The notes under the pieces are model-generated. The model was not told where the DNA came from, searched no databases, and saw only the letters and a program-made list of their open reading frames with translations. Position numbers and translations under genes: made by a program. This document shows, piece after piece, positions 1 through 12,130 of a stretch of 64,000 bases of DNA (positions are counted from its first letter, which is position 1; every line of letters starts with the position of its first letter). The stretch is from Brachynemurus nebulosus. Lineage: Eukaryota; Arthropoda; Insecta; Neuroptera; Myrmeleontidae. The stretch is taken from contig JAPWDM010000008.1 of NCBI GenBank assembly GCA_035578155.1, forward strand, positions 28,318,280-28,382,279, given 5' to 3'.

Positions 1-588
<588 letters not shown>

Positions 589-1741
589 CTTATTTCGGAC
601 GGAATTTCGAAATATCTGACTTCCTATAGTTCTGATAATTTTACGCAGGCGAAACCGCAGGTCAAAGCTACTTAATACAAAAAATAATATTCCGTTGAAG
701 GAAATTATATAAAATATCAAAATATAAATAAAACAGACCACTTAGCCACGATGGGCCGGTAATAAATTAATTACAACAAGAAGCAATTTATGAATTAATT
801 TGATTTTGCTTTTAAGACTATACTAAACTAGCGAGAACACTAATCATTTTTGAATGTGGAAATTTTCTTCTTCACTAATCTGCGCGCGGTCTTGATTGCT
901 TTCATAGCGAAAGAGAAAAAGCGTAAATATTCATAAATACAGCTATCAATTCACAGTTTTTACTATGTCTTTACGTATATTTCAATATACTTACATACGT
1001 ATAAACCGTTGAATATTGAATAACGTTTGATGTTTCGTAAATTGTAATTGAATCCCGGGAACGGTGAGTAAGAATGGGGACAAGTAACGTGATTGATGGA
1101 TGACTTGTAAACTAATGACTGATACGATGAGTTACACACATTAATAACATATTTACACAATGTCAAATTCACGTAGGATATATAATCAATATTTAATAGT
1201 ATTCTACATGCTAGCAATTCATAAATACACAGGTAGACGCACCAGGTAGCATATGTACAGATTGATACGAATAATTTTGTTTCGCTAAAGTGCATGCGCA
1301 TGTACTTATCATCATCAGTTAAAAAGGGAGTTGGCATAGTCTGACATCTGGTAGAGGGAAGAGATGTGATTCGCTCCTTTTTGTAAAGTCGCATTTAATA
1401 TGAGGCACTTGCAGCATAGCTCGATTGGTTATCTTTATAACCGATCAAGCAGTTAAATCTATTGACCTTTGGGAACAGTCAGAAGCAGAATTTGCTAATA
1501 CGCGTTATTGCGAAGATTGAAGGTAGTACATATTATGCTTTTAGAAGCTCAACATCTTTGAAAAAAAGTCTAAAAGAACAGTTAAGTTAAAGAGCGAATC
1601 AATGTGATCTCTGCTCAGTGCAAATAACAGTATTTTTAGTAGCAGCGATCACCAGAACAGTCTCGCCACTACCAATTATATATATTGTAATAATAAACCT
1701 GATTCAAAAACATTTGCAATACTGTAAGATATATAGATAGT
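589..1741. other. No supported feature
   Basis: AT-rich unique-looking sequence. A 143-codon open frame on the minus strand (963-1394) is the longest non-repeat frame of the window, but it has no recognisable motif, its composition matches the surrounding non-coding DNA, and no splice or poly(A) context was seen. Confidence 0.4.
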
Positions 1742-1832
1742 AGTCAAAAATCATAACAATTTAGAGAAAAATTCAAAAATTGTTTGTTAAACAATTTTTG
1801 AATCTTTCTCTACAATGTTATGATTTTTGACT
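1742..1832. repeat. 91-bp near-perfect hairpin (MITE-like)
   Basis: Left arm from 1742 (AGTCAAAAATCATAACA) pairs with the right arm ending 1832; the arms are about 44 bp with a minimal loop near 1787 and a few mismatches. It ends 18 bp before the hammerhead-like motif, so the two may belong to one element. No target duplication was identified. Confidence 0.8.
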
Positions 1833-1849
1833 GACGATTTGGGTCTGTT

Positions 1850-1891
1850 GTTTCTGAGGATGACCGTTTAAACGGTGGAAACTAGTTAAAC
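1850..1891 (+). ncRNA. Hammerhead-ribozyme-like motif (HHR-A)
   Basis: Seen: CTGAGGA (1854-1860, fits CUGANGA), then stem II around the perfect palindrome ACCGTTTAAACGGT (1863-1876), then GAAA (1878-1881), then a self-complementary ACTAGT (1881-1886) ending in U16.1, with T1887 as the NUH nucleotide. Stem I is GTTT (1850-1853) with AAAC (1888-1891). Predicted cleavage is after 1887. The first positions of stem II (U10.1, U-G pair, bulged G) are imperfect. Known: hammerheads with a very short stem III occur in Penelope-like retroelements and retrozymes and can act as dimers. Inferred: this marks the end of such an element; no reverse transcriptase is nearby. Confidence 0.55.
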
Positions 1892-2199
1892 TTGACTGTT
1901 ATTTTATTTTCAATTTTATTTTCCTTTTTTGTTTTTGAATTAATCATGTGGTGATTTCTATCACTTGTAATTTGCGGGTTTGTCGTCAATTTTGAACTTT
2001 TTGTTCCTAACATGTAGGTATTTTATTAATTCCCAATAAGGTCTCTTTTCATTTTTAGTGAGTTTCCAAATTGGAAATTCAACTATTACAGCCATTCTCA
2101 TGACGCGGCTTGAGTCCAATACTATGACAGGAATTTGTTTCGAGGTCCTTAGAAACCGAAAATAGCATTCACTAAAATTTATGAACATACGTTTTCGCA

Positions 2200-2530
2200 C
2201 GAGAGTTCAAGAACAAAACATTTAATTTTTACGAAATTTGGTGAAAACGTTAGAAAGTTCTCCAACAACGCATGTCCGATGCCCGAAACGTGTTTTTGAA
2301 AAACTTTTCGTGAAAAAAATAAGTTGTTTGCCAAAATTTACCCAAGTTAAAAAGTTTTTGCGATAGTTTTACACCACTAAAAGAGAAGAAAATATCATAT
2401 CAAAAGAAATATTTGAATCATTATTCTATATTTATTGGTTTTCGAGAAAAACTAATTTTTATGCAGGATGCTGCGACAGGAGTTTTTTTAACAGTACTTC
2501 TGCAACATATACATATAATCGTTGAGAAAT
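2200..2530 (+). repeat. Diverged copy of the GCAGGATGCTGC repeat family
   Basis: ATGCAGGATGCTGCGACAGG lies at 2461-2480, preceded by a TTTTCGAGAAAAACTA segment (about 2440) and a GAACAAAACAT/ACGAAATTTGGTGAAAACG stretch (2208-2250) that recurs at 58220-58260. The same core occurs at 4044, 21851, 30729 (inverted), 42995 (inverted) and 58411. Open frames across it are incidental. Confidence 0.6.
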
Positions 2531-3217
2531 CTAATGATGGAAAATTTAGTTTGAAAAATCTGTACCAAGTACTTATGCCTCATGTATCGAACCAAAGTTT
2601 TCATTCAATATTTTGAATACGACTAATGATTTCCGTAGATTCTATATGCTTGCGTGTTTATTATGAGTATTTTCAATTATTGAGTAAATACATTGCGTAC
2701 TGATAAATAGAACAAAATGATAGATGCTTTTCCATCTCGCTTACATAATGCTATGGTGTATCACACTCGAATGTATACATAGGTAGATGTGTACGATCTA
2801 ACTAATAATTTAAATTTGGATGCGGTAAAGTGTTTTATATATACAGCGCGTTTAGTCGAAGGTTACACATAGGAAATTCAGCAGATGGTGTTTCTAAGGA
2901 AATTAACAATAACGCTTTATTTTTTTTTAAATTTTGTAATTTGTAATTAAATGTAAAACTTAATTTTTAGTATACTTCAAATGGAGGAAAAATGGAAAAT
3001 GAATAATATGTGTAATTTTAACCAAAAACCAATACTTTTAAGTAAATACACTTTTTGCTCGTTGTAAGCAATATCAAAATTGAAATAGAATCATATGCCT
3101 TACTCTTTTTACGTATATGCGTATTTTATTATCTAAAAAGATTAAAGATATATGATTTTGTTTCAAGTTGCTTACGAGTAAAAAGTGTAATAATTGAATT
3201 TCCGTAGGAGGGCTATA

Positions 3218-4782
3218 CAGGGTGTAAAACAAATAACTCTCGTCCTTTTGTGGGGTGACTCATAGCACCCTGTAGACACTAAAACCGCAGGAATTTTTTC
3301 GGAATATACAGTCGCGTCACCCTTCAAAAGGATAAAAGGGTCATTACACGCTACTTCATCCAGGTCATGTCACCCATGACGTCAGATTTAGCTGAAAATT
3401 TTTTTATTTGTTTATTTAACCATCCTAATCATCTGTACAAAATTAAAAAAAATTATTTCTAATAGTTTTCAAGTTATGAATTTTTGAAATTTAGCAAATT
3501 AGCGTTAAAATGATGTTTCCGTAATATCACTTTCGGTGACGTTATTATATTAAAAAATCCATAACTTTTGTAATATTTAACATAAAGCAATAATTTTTTC
3601 ATCAAAATGTTCAGAAAAGTCAGGAAATTACAGGAAAAATAAATTTGGTTAATTATCACTTCATGTTTCTATGTAATGCTTGGTTAGACTTAAATTTCGA
3701 GACATTTTTTAATCAATAAACAAAAAATCTTTAAAAGTGATTATTGACCAAAGGCATAGCAGTAACCGTAGTAATTTTTTTTTTAAATTTACCCTAAAAA
3801 TGTAAACTGAAATAATCTGGAACAAAAATAATGGTTTTTTACCCGCTAATATTTTTCAGACACGTCCGACGTCTGGAAGCTCAATAAACGAGCTTTTTGG
3901 AATAATTTCCCAAAATTCAAAATTTTTGTTTACACCATTGGAAAGAGGAGAAAAAATCACATAAAAAAGGTCTTTAAACTATTATTCTTTGTCAACTAGT
4001 TTCCAAGAAAAACTATTTTTTATAAATAGAAATTCGCTATGTTATGCAGGATGCTGCGACAGTGGAATATACGGCGATCATTTATAAAAGTAAGTTTTTC
4101 TTGGAAACTAGTTGACATGGAATAATAGTTTAAAGTTTATGTAATTTTTTCTCCTCTTTCCAATAGTGTAAACAAAAATTTTGAATTTTGGGAAATTATT
4201 CCAAAAAGCACGTTTATTGAGCTTCCAGACGTCGGACGTGTCTGAAAAATATTAGCGGGTAATAAACCATTATTTTTGTTCCAGATTATTTTAGTTTACA
4301 TCTTTACGGTATTTACTTCGGTTACTGCTATGCCTTTGGTCAATAATCACTTTTAAAGATTTTTTGTTTATTGATTAAAAAATGTCTCAAAATTTAAGTC
4401 TAACAAAGCATTACATAGAAACATGAAGTGATAATTAACCAAATTTATTTTTCCTGTAATCTCCTGACTTTTCTGAACATTTTGATGAAAAAATTATTGC
4501 TTTATGTTAAATATTACAAAAGTTATGGATTTTTTAATATAATAACGTCACCGAAAGTGATATTACGGAAGCGTCATTTTAACTCTATTTTGCTAAATTT
4601 CAAAAATTCATAACTTGAAAACTATTAGAAATAATTTTTTTAAATTTTGTACAGATGATTAGGATGGTTAAATAAACAAATAAAAAAATTTTCAGCTAAA
4701 TCTGACGTCATGGGTGACATTTTATGTTTTTATTGGATGATTTGAAATGAAATGACCCAAGAGTTATTTGCTTTGCACCCTG
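3218..4782. mobile_element. 1.57-kb fold-back (long inverted repeat) element
   Basis: Terminal CAGGGTGTAAAACAAATAAC at 3218 is matched in inverse orientation by the end at 4782, with TA directly outside both ends. The arms (roughly 3218-4016 and 4093-4782) are complementary almost throughout, including CAGACACGTCCGACGTCTGG (from 3859) and its mirror near 4230. The left arm is about 110 bp longer because it keeps an extra segment with an inner CACCCTGTA end (3267-3275). The unpaired centre (4017-4092) carries ATGCAGGATGCTGCGACAG. Mirror-image open frames at 3474-3659 (-) and 4428-4613 (+) are the same arm read twice, not genes. A non-autonomous TA-targeting DNA element is the likeliest identity. 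Confidence 0.85.
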
Positions 4783-4850
<68 letters not shown>

Positions 4851-4873
4851 GTATATATATATATATACATATA

Positions 4874-4964
<91 letters not shown>

Positions 4965-4995
4965 TATATATATATATGTGTGTATGTATAATATA
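4783..4995. repeat. (TA)n microsatellite with TG/CA interruptions
   Basis: About 210 bp of TA repeats broken by TGTA and TGCA steps. It sits between the right end of the fold-back element (…CACCCTG) and another CAGGGTG end at 4996, so it probably expanded from the TA target between two element termini. Confidence 0.95.
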
Positions 4996-5040
4996 CAGGG
5001 TGTAAAGGAAATAACTCTTATCCTTTTGAGGACAATCAAA
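4996..5040 (+). repeat. Solo terminal fragment of the CAGGGTGTAAA element
   Basis: CAGGGTGTAAAGGAAATAAC followed by TCTTATCCTTTTGAGG matches the outer end of the 3218 element for about 40 bp and then diverges. It is a second, truncated insertion or the far side of an earlier insertion split by the TA tract. Confidence 0.7.
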
Positions 5041-6325
5041 TCCAGTGTCTTGTGATTGACCTACACTCATCGACTGCTACTGAGAGATTGACTACTAAGT
5101 AGCCTAGTGTTCACAGAAATGCCCACTGGTGATTACAGAAAAGAGATATCTGCTGTACCTCTGTACTCGGGGATGCCAACTATGCCAGTGTCGTTCATTT
5201 CGTTCACCATCGTTCACTGACAGATACATATTTAGATTATTATGATTCAGCTTAAAGTCCTTTTGTCATTTTAAGAATTATAATAATTGTGAATAGAATC
5301 ATTTATAAATGAGATGTTCAAAAATTTTATACAAAATCGGTTTGATAAATTTATTAATAGGTATTTAAAGATTTTTAAACCCTTGGAAATTAATCTGTCA
5401 AAGTCTAACTATGTCACCTATTTTCACCTATTAAGAGTAGAATTTTCAAAAAATCGTTTCTTAGTGGATGCTTAAGTTACACCTATTCTGCAGATTTCAA
5501 ATAACTAGCTTAAGCGCTTTCTTCTCGACTTGAAATATAAATCGTTTTCCAACCGCAAAATCCATCCTATGTACTATTTTCCGCTCTATGGTCAATTTTG
5601 GCCATATTTTGGCCATCGAACGTGTCTGGCTGAAGAACTACCCAGAAGTTTGGAGTTTTCTACGTTTTCTCCAAATTTCATAAGAATAGAATGTTTTATT
5701 CGAGAGTTACCGCGCTCACAATAAATATACACCCATATACATAGCTATGTTTGTTAATACCTGAATATTTTCTGCTAGTGTACGTTTAGTTCAGTGGAAA
5801 TATACTGTATATTTATAGTATAATATCTATAAATGTATACGTAGACAGGAATTAAATTATAGTGCGTATAATTTTAATAGTATACATATAATATGTGTGA
5901 AATATACTATATCTATTAATTTATACGTAATGTAACGCATTTATGTATGTGTAATATAATATCCAACATTTTACATTAATGGTGAAACCGCAACCACAAT
6001 TCAAGGGAAGATATTTCAGAAATTTCATTTTGCACAAATACACCAGGCCCTGTATAAACGTACGTACTATATGTACACTATGTAACCTATGTAGATAAAG
6101 GCTTTTATGTAAATATAAGTAGATGCAGAGGGGAAAGAGGTGAACGGTTACCAGTGATATTCTGTGTATATTTTTCTTATACTTCCTCATCGCTCGGCAT
6201 TCCTTAATTTTAATTTCTTAGTACCTAAATGAAATATTATAGTAAGGCAAGCTGAGTTCTTTAAATATAAGACCACACCTCAGTGACAATAACCACCAGT
6301 TTGGTTCACTGTAAGGTCTGTAAGG
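5041..6325. other. No supported feature
   Basis: Short open frames (5530-5724 +, 5921-6190 -) have no recognisable domain or gene context. No repeats with clear boundaries were found. Confidence 0.4.
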
Positions 6326-6416
6326 TAGCGATGGCTAGTGAGTGAGTGATTCAATTCACTAAGTTGAATCACTCAAGTGACTAACTGGATTGAATCAGTC
6401 AAGTTTTCCATCTCTG
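6326..6416. repeat. Short hAT-MITE-like sequence rich in TGATTCA
   Basis: Ends read TAGCGATGG (6326) and, inverted, CAGAGATGG (ending 6416), like hAT termini. The interior is built of GAGTGATTCA / TGAATCAC repeats in both orientations. No convincing 8-bp target duplication was seen, so the assignment is tentative. Confidence 0.35.
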
Positions 6417-6534
6417 CTTCGGTTTACTTATTACAATAGACAGAGATTTGTTCAAAAATTCCACAAACATCTGTTTAACTGTATGTGACGTGTTATATCG
6501 CATATGATACTTTATTAAGAAAACTTTGTTTCAT

Positions 6535-6638
6535 GTTTATTAAGAAAAAAAAATGGGTGTTTAATTTATTGGTCAATTTTTATAAGCCACTTTAATTACA
6601 CACCTAAAAATAGTGTTTCGGTATAGTGGCTTTTACAT
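6535..6638 (+). repeat. Solo right end of the ACGTAAAAGCC MITE family
   Basis: About 100 bp strongly similar to 16100-16198, from the A-rich run and GGGTGTTTAATTTATT to the terminus GGTATAGTGGCTTTTACAT. No matching left end was found upstream, so this copy is truncated. Confidence 0.75.
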
Positions 6639-7030
6639 TATATTAATAAAAAAAGTTAAGAAACTGTAAAATGTACTGAAATCAAGTAAGGGCAGCCCTT
6701 TGAGAAAATTTTATATAGTTTGCATGATATGAAAACGAAATTTAACTCTTGAAATATTCAAACCTTGAGTACGCTACAACTGCGACTTCTATATTACATA
6801 TAAAAATCATTTACTCGAAATACCAAAACATTTCTTATCGACGCGACGTGTCTTAAAGATAATAACACAGAACTTGAGTCAGAAAAGTTTGACTTGAGAG
6901 AACGGCAGTTCTATAGCAATAAAATTAACTTAAGTAACATTTATAAAGGGTTTTTGGTGATGTTCTATATTAAGGAAAGGATTTTGGAAAATAATCACCA
7001 GTTGTAATTTGAAAAATTATTTTTATTCAG

Positions 7031-7077
7031 AGCGACGTACGTTTTGGGGTTTTCTAAATCATCCCCCTCATCAGGCC
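7031..7077 (-). ncRNA. Degenerate hammerhead-like motif (mirror of HHR-B)
   Basis: On the minus strand: GGC (7077-7075), CTGATGA (7074-7068), a GGGG…CCCC stem II, then AAAA where the core needs GAAA (G12 replaced by A at 7045), then ACGTACGT and C. The missing G12 should abolish cleavage. Otherwise it matches the plus-strand copy at 7627-7673. Confidence 0.55.
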
Positions 7078-7626
7078 TTATCAATAAAATAAAATAAAAT
7101 AAAATTAACAATGTAGGTTATTAAAGAAACAGCAAAAAGAAGAATGTTTTAAAAAATACTTACAAATAAAAATTTTTAAAAAATATATCCTTTAACACGT
7201 CAATTTTAAGATAAAACAAATAAGGTTAAAATTAAAATAGAATAAAATAAAATATTGAATTTTACAGAAGTTAAAACTGCACATAATTAGATAAAACAAT
7301 TAATTAAATTATTATTAAAAACATAATGAAAACGAAGTAAAAGTATAGTACTAATTTAAAAACAAACAAAATAAAGTAAAAACATCTTTCTACTAATGAC
7401 AAAATCCAATGTAATTATGTATGTTTGTAATGAGAATTTAGTGTATTATATTTATTATATACATATTTGACATTTACTGCGTTGGATGGTTTATTTTTAG
7501 AAACTTCTGCGCATTTTTACACATTGTTTGATAACATGTCAAATTTGACACATCAGTTTGATTATTACAATGTGTTTCTTGGGTGTTTATCCATAAGCCT
7601 TTTATTTTATTTTATTTTTTTGATAA

Positions 7627-7673
7627 GGCCTGATGAGGGGGATGATTTAGAAAACCCCGAAACGTACGTCGCT
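7627..7673 (+). ncRNA. Hammerhead-ribozyme-like motif (HHR-B)
   Basis: CTGATGA (7630-7636), stem II GGGG (7637-7640) with CCCC (7655-7658) closing a 14-nt loop, GAAA (7659-7662), self-complementary ACGTACGT (7662-7669) as a very short stem III, and C7670 as the cleavage nucleotide (GTC). Stem I is short: GGC (7627-7629) with GCT (7671-7673), plus possible weaker pairs beyond. All invariant core bases are present. The tiny stem III suggests activity, if any, as a dimer. Confidence 0.65.
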
Positions 7674-7857
7674 CTGAATAAAAATAATTTTTCTTCTTAA
7701 GTAACATTGCAACTCGAGTTATAAGAAAATTGAGTCAATTGAAATAACTTACATTTAACTTACAATTTGTTAGACAGCATTCAACTCGAGTTCTATGATT
7801 AATATGAGTCATAAGTGTCATACCTATACACACAAAATTTAAGTATACAAGCATTTT

Positions 7858-8012
7858 CATTTTAAATGTAAAATGAATTCAAATTTTCATTTTAAATACA
7901 AAATGGAAAATGGTTTGAACGAACTTATTTAAAATATAGAAAATGCAAAATGCCATTTTGTATTTTAAATACATATTTAAAATGAAATCATTTTAAATAG
8001 TTCCCAGCCCTG
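7858..8012. repeat. hAT-like MITE end with ATTTTAAATACAAAATG repeats
   Basis: The right terminus, read inward, is CAGGGCTGGGAAC (8012-8000), a common hAT-type end. The interior repeats CATTTTAAATACAAAATG variants in both orientations. The left terminus was not found, so the copy is probably incomplete. Confidence 0.5.
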
Positions 8013-10176
8013 CTTACACGAAGCAGTGTCAAATGATACCTCACACGATACATTAATTAAAACTTTTTGGGTCAAACTGATCCCCAATTTTAATCTAATC
8101 TTTAACTCTTGATCTACGCGTGCATCATATTATGCCAAATTTCAAATTGCCACATTACATAGTTTTCGGGATAAAGCTCTGTGATAGATGGACAAACGGA
8201 AGTAATCGTATAAAGTTTCCATTTTCTTGTCTTTCCAACCCTAAAAAAATGATTTCCATTTGTTACAAACAAAAATATACGTAATTTTAAATGCTAAAAC
8301 TGACGAAAGTGCTTCCCCCTGAGAATTCACTTGAAATTTTAAAAACATGCTCAGAAAAACAATAATCTGAATATGATCAACAATTTTATCGATATTACAT
8401 TTGCTTAAAAATTATAAATGAAATATTGCACAACTTCTTACAGCAGGCACTCAGACAACCAACTTTACATTCAGGACAAAAGGTTATATTTTATTCCCTT
8501 GGTGTATAATATATGTTACGTTTTTGTATGACACATATTTGGCATACAAAACCTGTAAGTAATAATAACACGCCAAAAATATCGAACCATTAAGATGTCA
8601 GTGATGGGCTAAAAAGGCACAAATATTTCAAAATATCAAAAGCAAAAATATCTCATTATTTACTAATGTTTAGATTGCAATGATAAACTTTTGGGAACAA
8701 CAAGAGTGAATAACGAAAAATATAAATGTAGAACAATGTTTATATCATAATATTATCAAATACATTTTGAACGTTATCAACCACATTATCAACTAAAATT
8801 TCTGGGTCATGTGATACATACATATGGAATACACAAGGACTTTCATATAAGATGGAAAAATTATCAGGAATCACAACACTATTGTGTCATTTATATAATG
8901 TAAACACACTGCATTCTGTTATCAACTTTTTAAATAAAGGAAATTTGCTCGAAAAGAAACTAAAATTTTATTAAATTTGGGAGGTTTTGTAATATACAAA
9001 TGATTTCTATCTGTTTATTTAATAAATGAAATATTTATGTACTTATATCGTTTTAAAAGACAAGTACGGGGAAACCCATATCTTCAACGACGAAAGACTA
9101 CTGGCAATCGAGAAAGGGAAATATTTTAAAACAATGATTAAGAGAAAAAATACAGCAACATTATTTTCCGAAAATTCTTGACGAAACTTTAATCACTATT
9201 GTTACTGCTCTGTTTAATAGCGGTTACTGCTCTGGCTACTAGAAGTTAACAGCCAGTTGAAACCAGTTACTGCTCTGCTGAAACCCAAATCTGATGACGT
9301 CACAGACCAACATTGTATTCACTCTTGCTTGCCCCTGAGTTTAGGCAAGCGTACATGCAACCTCAAGTAACCCCATACCCACTTGTGTGTCGAATTTTTC
9401 TATATTCAAAGAAATACTTTTTATTACGATGACGGAAGAGCTAAAGATTTTAAACTTCCTTTTTAATAATTATTGATGAATTTAGAAATGAATTCAAAAG
9501 TGGGTATAAAGCATTAAATAGGTACCAAAAAAAATTCAATTTTCTGACGCAAACTGTAAAATGATCAGGAAAACCAAAAGAAAGTATTTTGAAATCAGAA
9601 GCTCAAAATGACTATCGACGAAATCAATCTCAATTCAGTAATTTACTGCACTAGTTTCAAACAGAAAAATTCGAAAAGGTTAACAATACTGTTGAACGTT
9701 GAACTCACCGTAATTTATACATATTTGTTCGGATAATACCATGAAAAGCTGTGGAACTATACAGATAGAGAAAAGTATGCATTAACTCCAAATTATTACA
9801 AGAAAAACGCATACTACCTAATTAATAACTTTTTATATCAGTATATAAATGAAATAAAAAAAGATGTAGCATTTATAAAATATATATAATGGAGAAAGAA
9901 ATGTCAGATAGATATAAGTTTAGTTCAACAAGCAGGCGTCGGTAGACAAAAGAGTCAATTCCGTGTACCCATTGTTTAACATATTTTACGTTTACACATG
10001 CCCAGTTACTATTATTACACTGACTGTAATGAAATTTATAGGAGGCCTAACCCCTAAGTACTCTGAAAATTTGGGCACCATGAACGAGTAATAAGTAAGA
10101 TACCAAAATTTAATGAGATTTCATAGTAGCCGTGTAGCTATCATTTCTCTGATTGTGATAAAATTCTTAGGAAAAT
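8013..10176. other. No gene recognised
   Basis: AT-rich sequence. The only local pattern is a GTTACTGCTCTG motif occurring three times between about 9200 and 9280. No coding frame is supported. Confidence 0.4.
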
Positions 10177-10372
10177 TTGTGTTCTGCGTAAAAAAAAGCT
10201 AGTGGTTAAAATTTTTGTGTTAAGTAAGTAACACAACCCTGTGTTAATGTAACATTTCGTGTTTGTGTTAAATGAAAATATTAACACAAATTTGGATTTA
10301 ACAGAATAAAAATGTTAGCCTGTTTTGAACAACAATGAAGTAACATAATATTTGTGTGGAGCAAAAGAATGT
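10177..10372 (+). repeat. GTGTTAAC-rich dispersed repeat, copy 1
   Basis: TTTGTGTTCTGCGTAAAAAA, ACTAGTGGTTAAAATTTTTG and CCCTGTGTTAATGTAACATT segments align in the same order and direction with 25236-25430. The interior is rich in TTAACACAAA in both orientations. Boundaries and class are uncertain. Confidence 0.65.
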
Positions 10373-11146
10373 TATAAGTACGTAAAACCGTAAAAGTTAC
10401 ATTAGAATATATATCTACCAAAATATATGTAACAAAAAAGATGAGAGTAATTCTTATTATTAAACAAAACCGAAAAAATGATAATTTTTTTCAGTTATTG
10501 ACAAATATAGTTTTATTAAACGTTTAAAAATGAAACAATTTTCTTACATTTTAAGGTTATCTTGTTACAGATTCAATTACAAAAAATCAAGTAAGCTTAC
10601 TTGGGATTGTATATTATAATATTGTAAAACCGCGCACACGAAACCAGAATTGTTTAAAAAGCTCTAAAATCTAAAATTTATGTGAAAATTCTAGATGGAA
10701 AAAAGTAAATTGTGATAGTCTCGGCGCAAAAATGTAAAAAATCATAGTTGCTTTTATCAATTATCTGTTCTATAAATTTTTTTTAAAAACATTCAACATT
10801 TTTTCTTTTGTACATATTTCATATTTCATTTTTAATTTTTTTTTTACTTAACTCCGACGTTTCAAATTATGTCAGCTAGACAAAGATAAACTTGTCACTT
10901 ACAGTCAATCAGAATAATTTTTAAGATTTTATTGCTGTTCCACTGACAACTCGGGCTTGTCGAAGTATAGTATATAGTATATATGAATATGTTTTCGCAC
11001 TCTTACTCTTGCCACCTCTTGCGTTATCAACTACACATAGAATAGAAGGCAACTGGCGGCGGACGATACGATGGCGGACATCGCATGGTAGCGCATAAAA
11101 GTATGTACCTAGTGAAGCATTCAACACCGCAATTTTTCTCTTTTAG

Positions 11147-11209
11147 AACGAAACAATGTTAGAATAAGATTACAAAATGATGAAGAAAAATATAGACGTA
11201 GTTTGAATG
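11147..11209 (+). CDS. Candidate 63-bp internal coding exon
   Basis: A strong 3' splice site (AATTTTTCTCTTTTAG, ending 11146) is followed 63 bp later by a near-consensus 5' splice site (G|GTGAGTAAGT, donor at 11210). Of the three frames only one is open: two bases, then 20 codons reading RNNVRIRLQNDEEKYRRSLN, then one base. The exon is therefore symmetric (same phase in and out), and skipping it would keep frame, as in cassette microexons. The peptide is charged and hydrophilic with no repeat character, unlike chance frames here. I do not recognise the protein. The upstream 150 bp is locally GC-richer (GGCGGCGGACG near 11054). No partner exon was found, so a chance arrangement remains possible. 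Confidence 0.35.
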
Positions 11210-11454
11210 GTGAGTAAGTATATGTATGTATGCAACATATTATAATGTATGTGCATAACGGACAGAAAATTTGAATATCATTTTCTTATACACACATAGA
11301 TAAGATATAGATATATAGAAATGTAATCATACGGTTCTTGCTTTCCTCTTTGACAGTCTCTTCGTCTTTAATATTTAAATAATTTCTCTTTTACGTTTCA
11401 GAATACTTTTAGAAAAAAAAAAACAGTATCTGTCAAGTTCGTGCTGAACATACA

Positions 11455-12130
11455 TTAAGGGGGGAGAGTCCTCCAGACAAAAGGCTTTTTAATAATTTTT
11501 TTTAAGAAACTGGATACATTCATGGTATCAAATGAAGTCACATAGTATAGTATGTTATGGTGTATCCACTCATAAATTTTTATCCAAAAAAAAAAAAAAA
11601 AAAAATCGCGGCGCTACAGCTGTTCCAAGTTGACTCCATTAATTTGCGTCGTGGAATGCCCAGCCTCTTGTAATCAACAGAATTCCATCACCAAAAAAAT
11701 TTTATTAAAATAAGTCATTACGCTTTTCATATACCTATTTCTGATAGGAAAAATTTTTTTTTCACAATTTGAAATCAAAAAGAAAAATATTTCATTTTTT
11801 TTTATAAACAAATTGTTATAAACAATATTTATAGTAATACTTTATGCAAAATTTTAGGTATAGGGATGCAAAGGCCAATATACTAAAGAATATCTGTACA
11901 AAATTTCAAGTTAATACCTTAATAACTTAAAAAACGCGGAAAAAACCTATTTTGAGAACAACGCTATTAAGTTTTCGTTCTTGAAAAGTAGAGTTAAAAG
12001 CAGTTTATCTAAGATAATCTTTCTGTTGGGATTAAAACATTAGAAATATATTCCTTAAGGTTCAAATGAACTTTTAAAGCAAAACAAAAAAGGAAAAATT
12101 TTTAAGTTCTGGAGGACCCTCCCCCCTTAA
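11455..12130. mobile_element. TTAA-flanked MITE (piggyBac- or Kolobok-type)
   Basis: TTAA (11455-11458) then GGGGGGAGAGTCCTCCAGA; at the other end TCTGGAGGACCCTCCCCCC then TTAA (12127-12130). The ~19-bp inverted ends differ at one position. The TTAA flanks fit TTAA-specific transposases. The interior is AT-rich with a poly(A) run near 11586-11605 and encodes nothing recognisable. Confidence 0.8.

Larger units (their letters stand above)
6942..7695. mobile_element. Hammerhead-bearing inverted retroelement-like insertion
   Basis: The 13-bp direct repeat CTTAAGTAACATT lies at 6929-6941 and again at 7696-7708, as expected of a target-site duplication. Inside, about 90-bp inverted arms (about 7012-7105 and 7603-7693) each contain a hammerhead-like motif, GGCCTGATGAGGGG on the plus strand and its mirror on the minus strand, followed outward by a GAATAAAAATAATTTTTC tail. 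AT-rich AAAATAAAATAAAAT runs lie just inside the arms. There is no protein-coding potential. Known: Penelope-like elements carry hammerheads in their terminal repeats and make variable-length duplications. Inferred: a non-autonomous relative, possibly two partial copies joined tail to tail. Confidence 0.65.

Noticed and set aside
963..1394. 143-codon minus-strand frame
   Set aside because: No recognisable domain, composition like the surrounding AT-rich DNA, no splice or poly(A) support.
3474..4613. Mirror-image 61-codon frames
   Set aside because: They are the same inverted-repeat arm read from both strands, so the similarity reflects the fold-back rather than duplicated genes.
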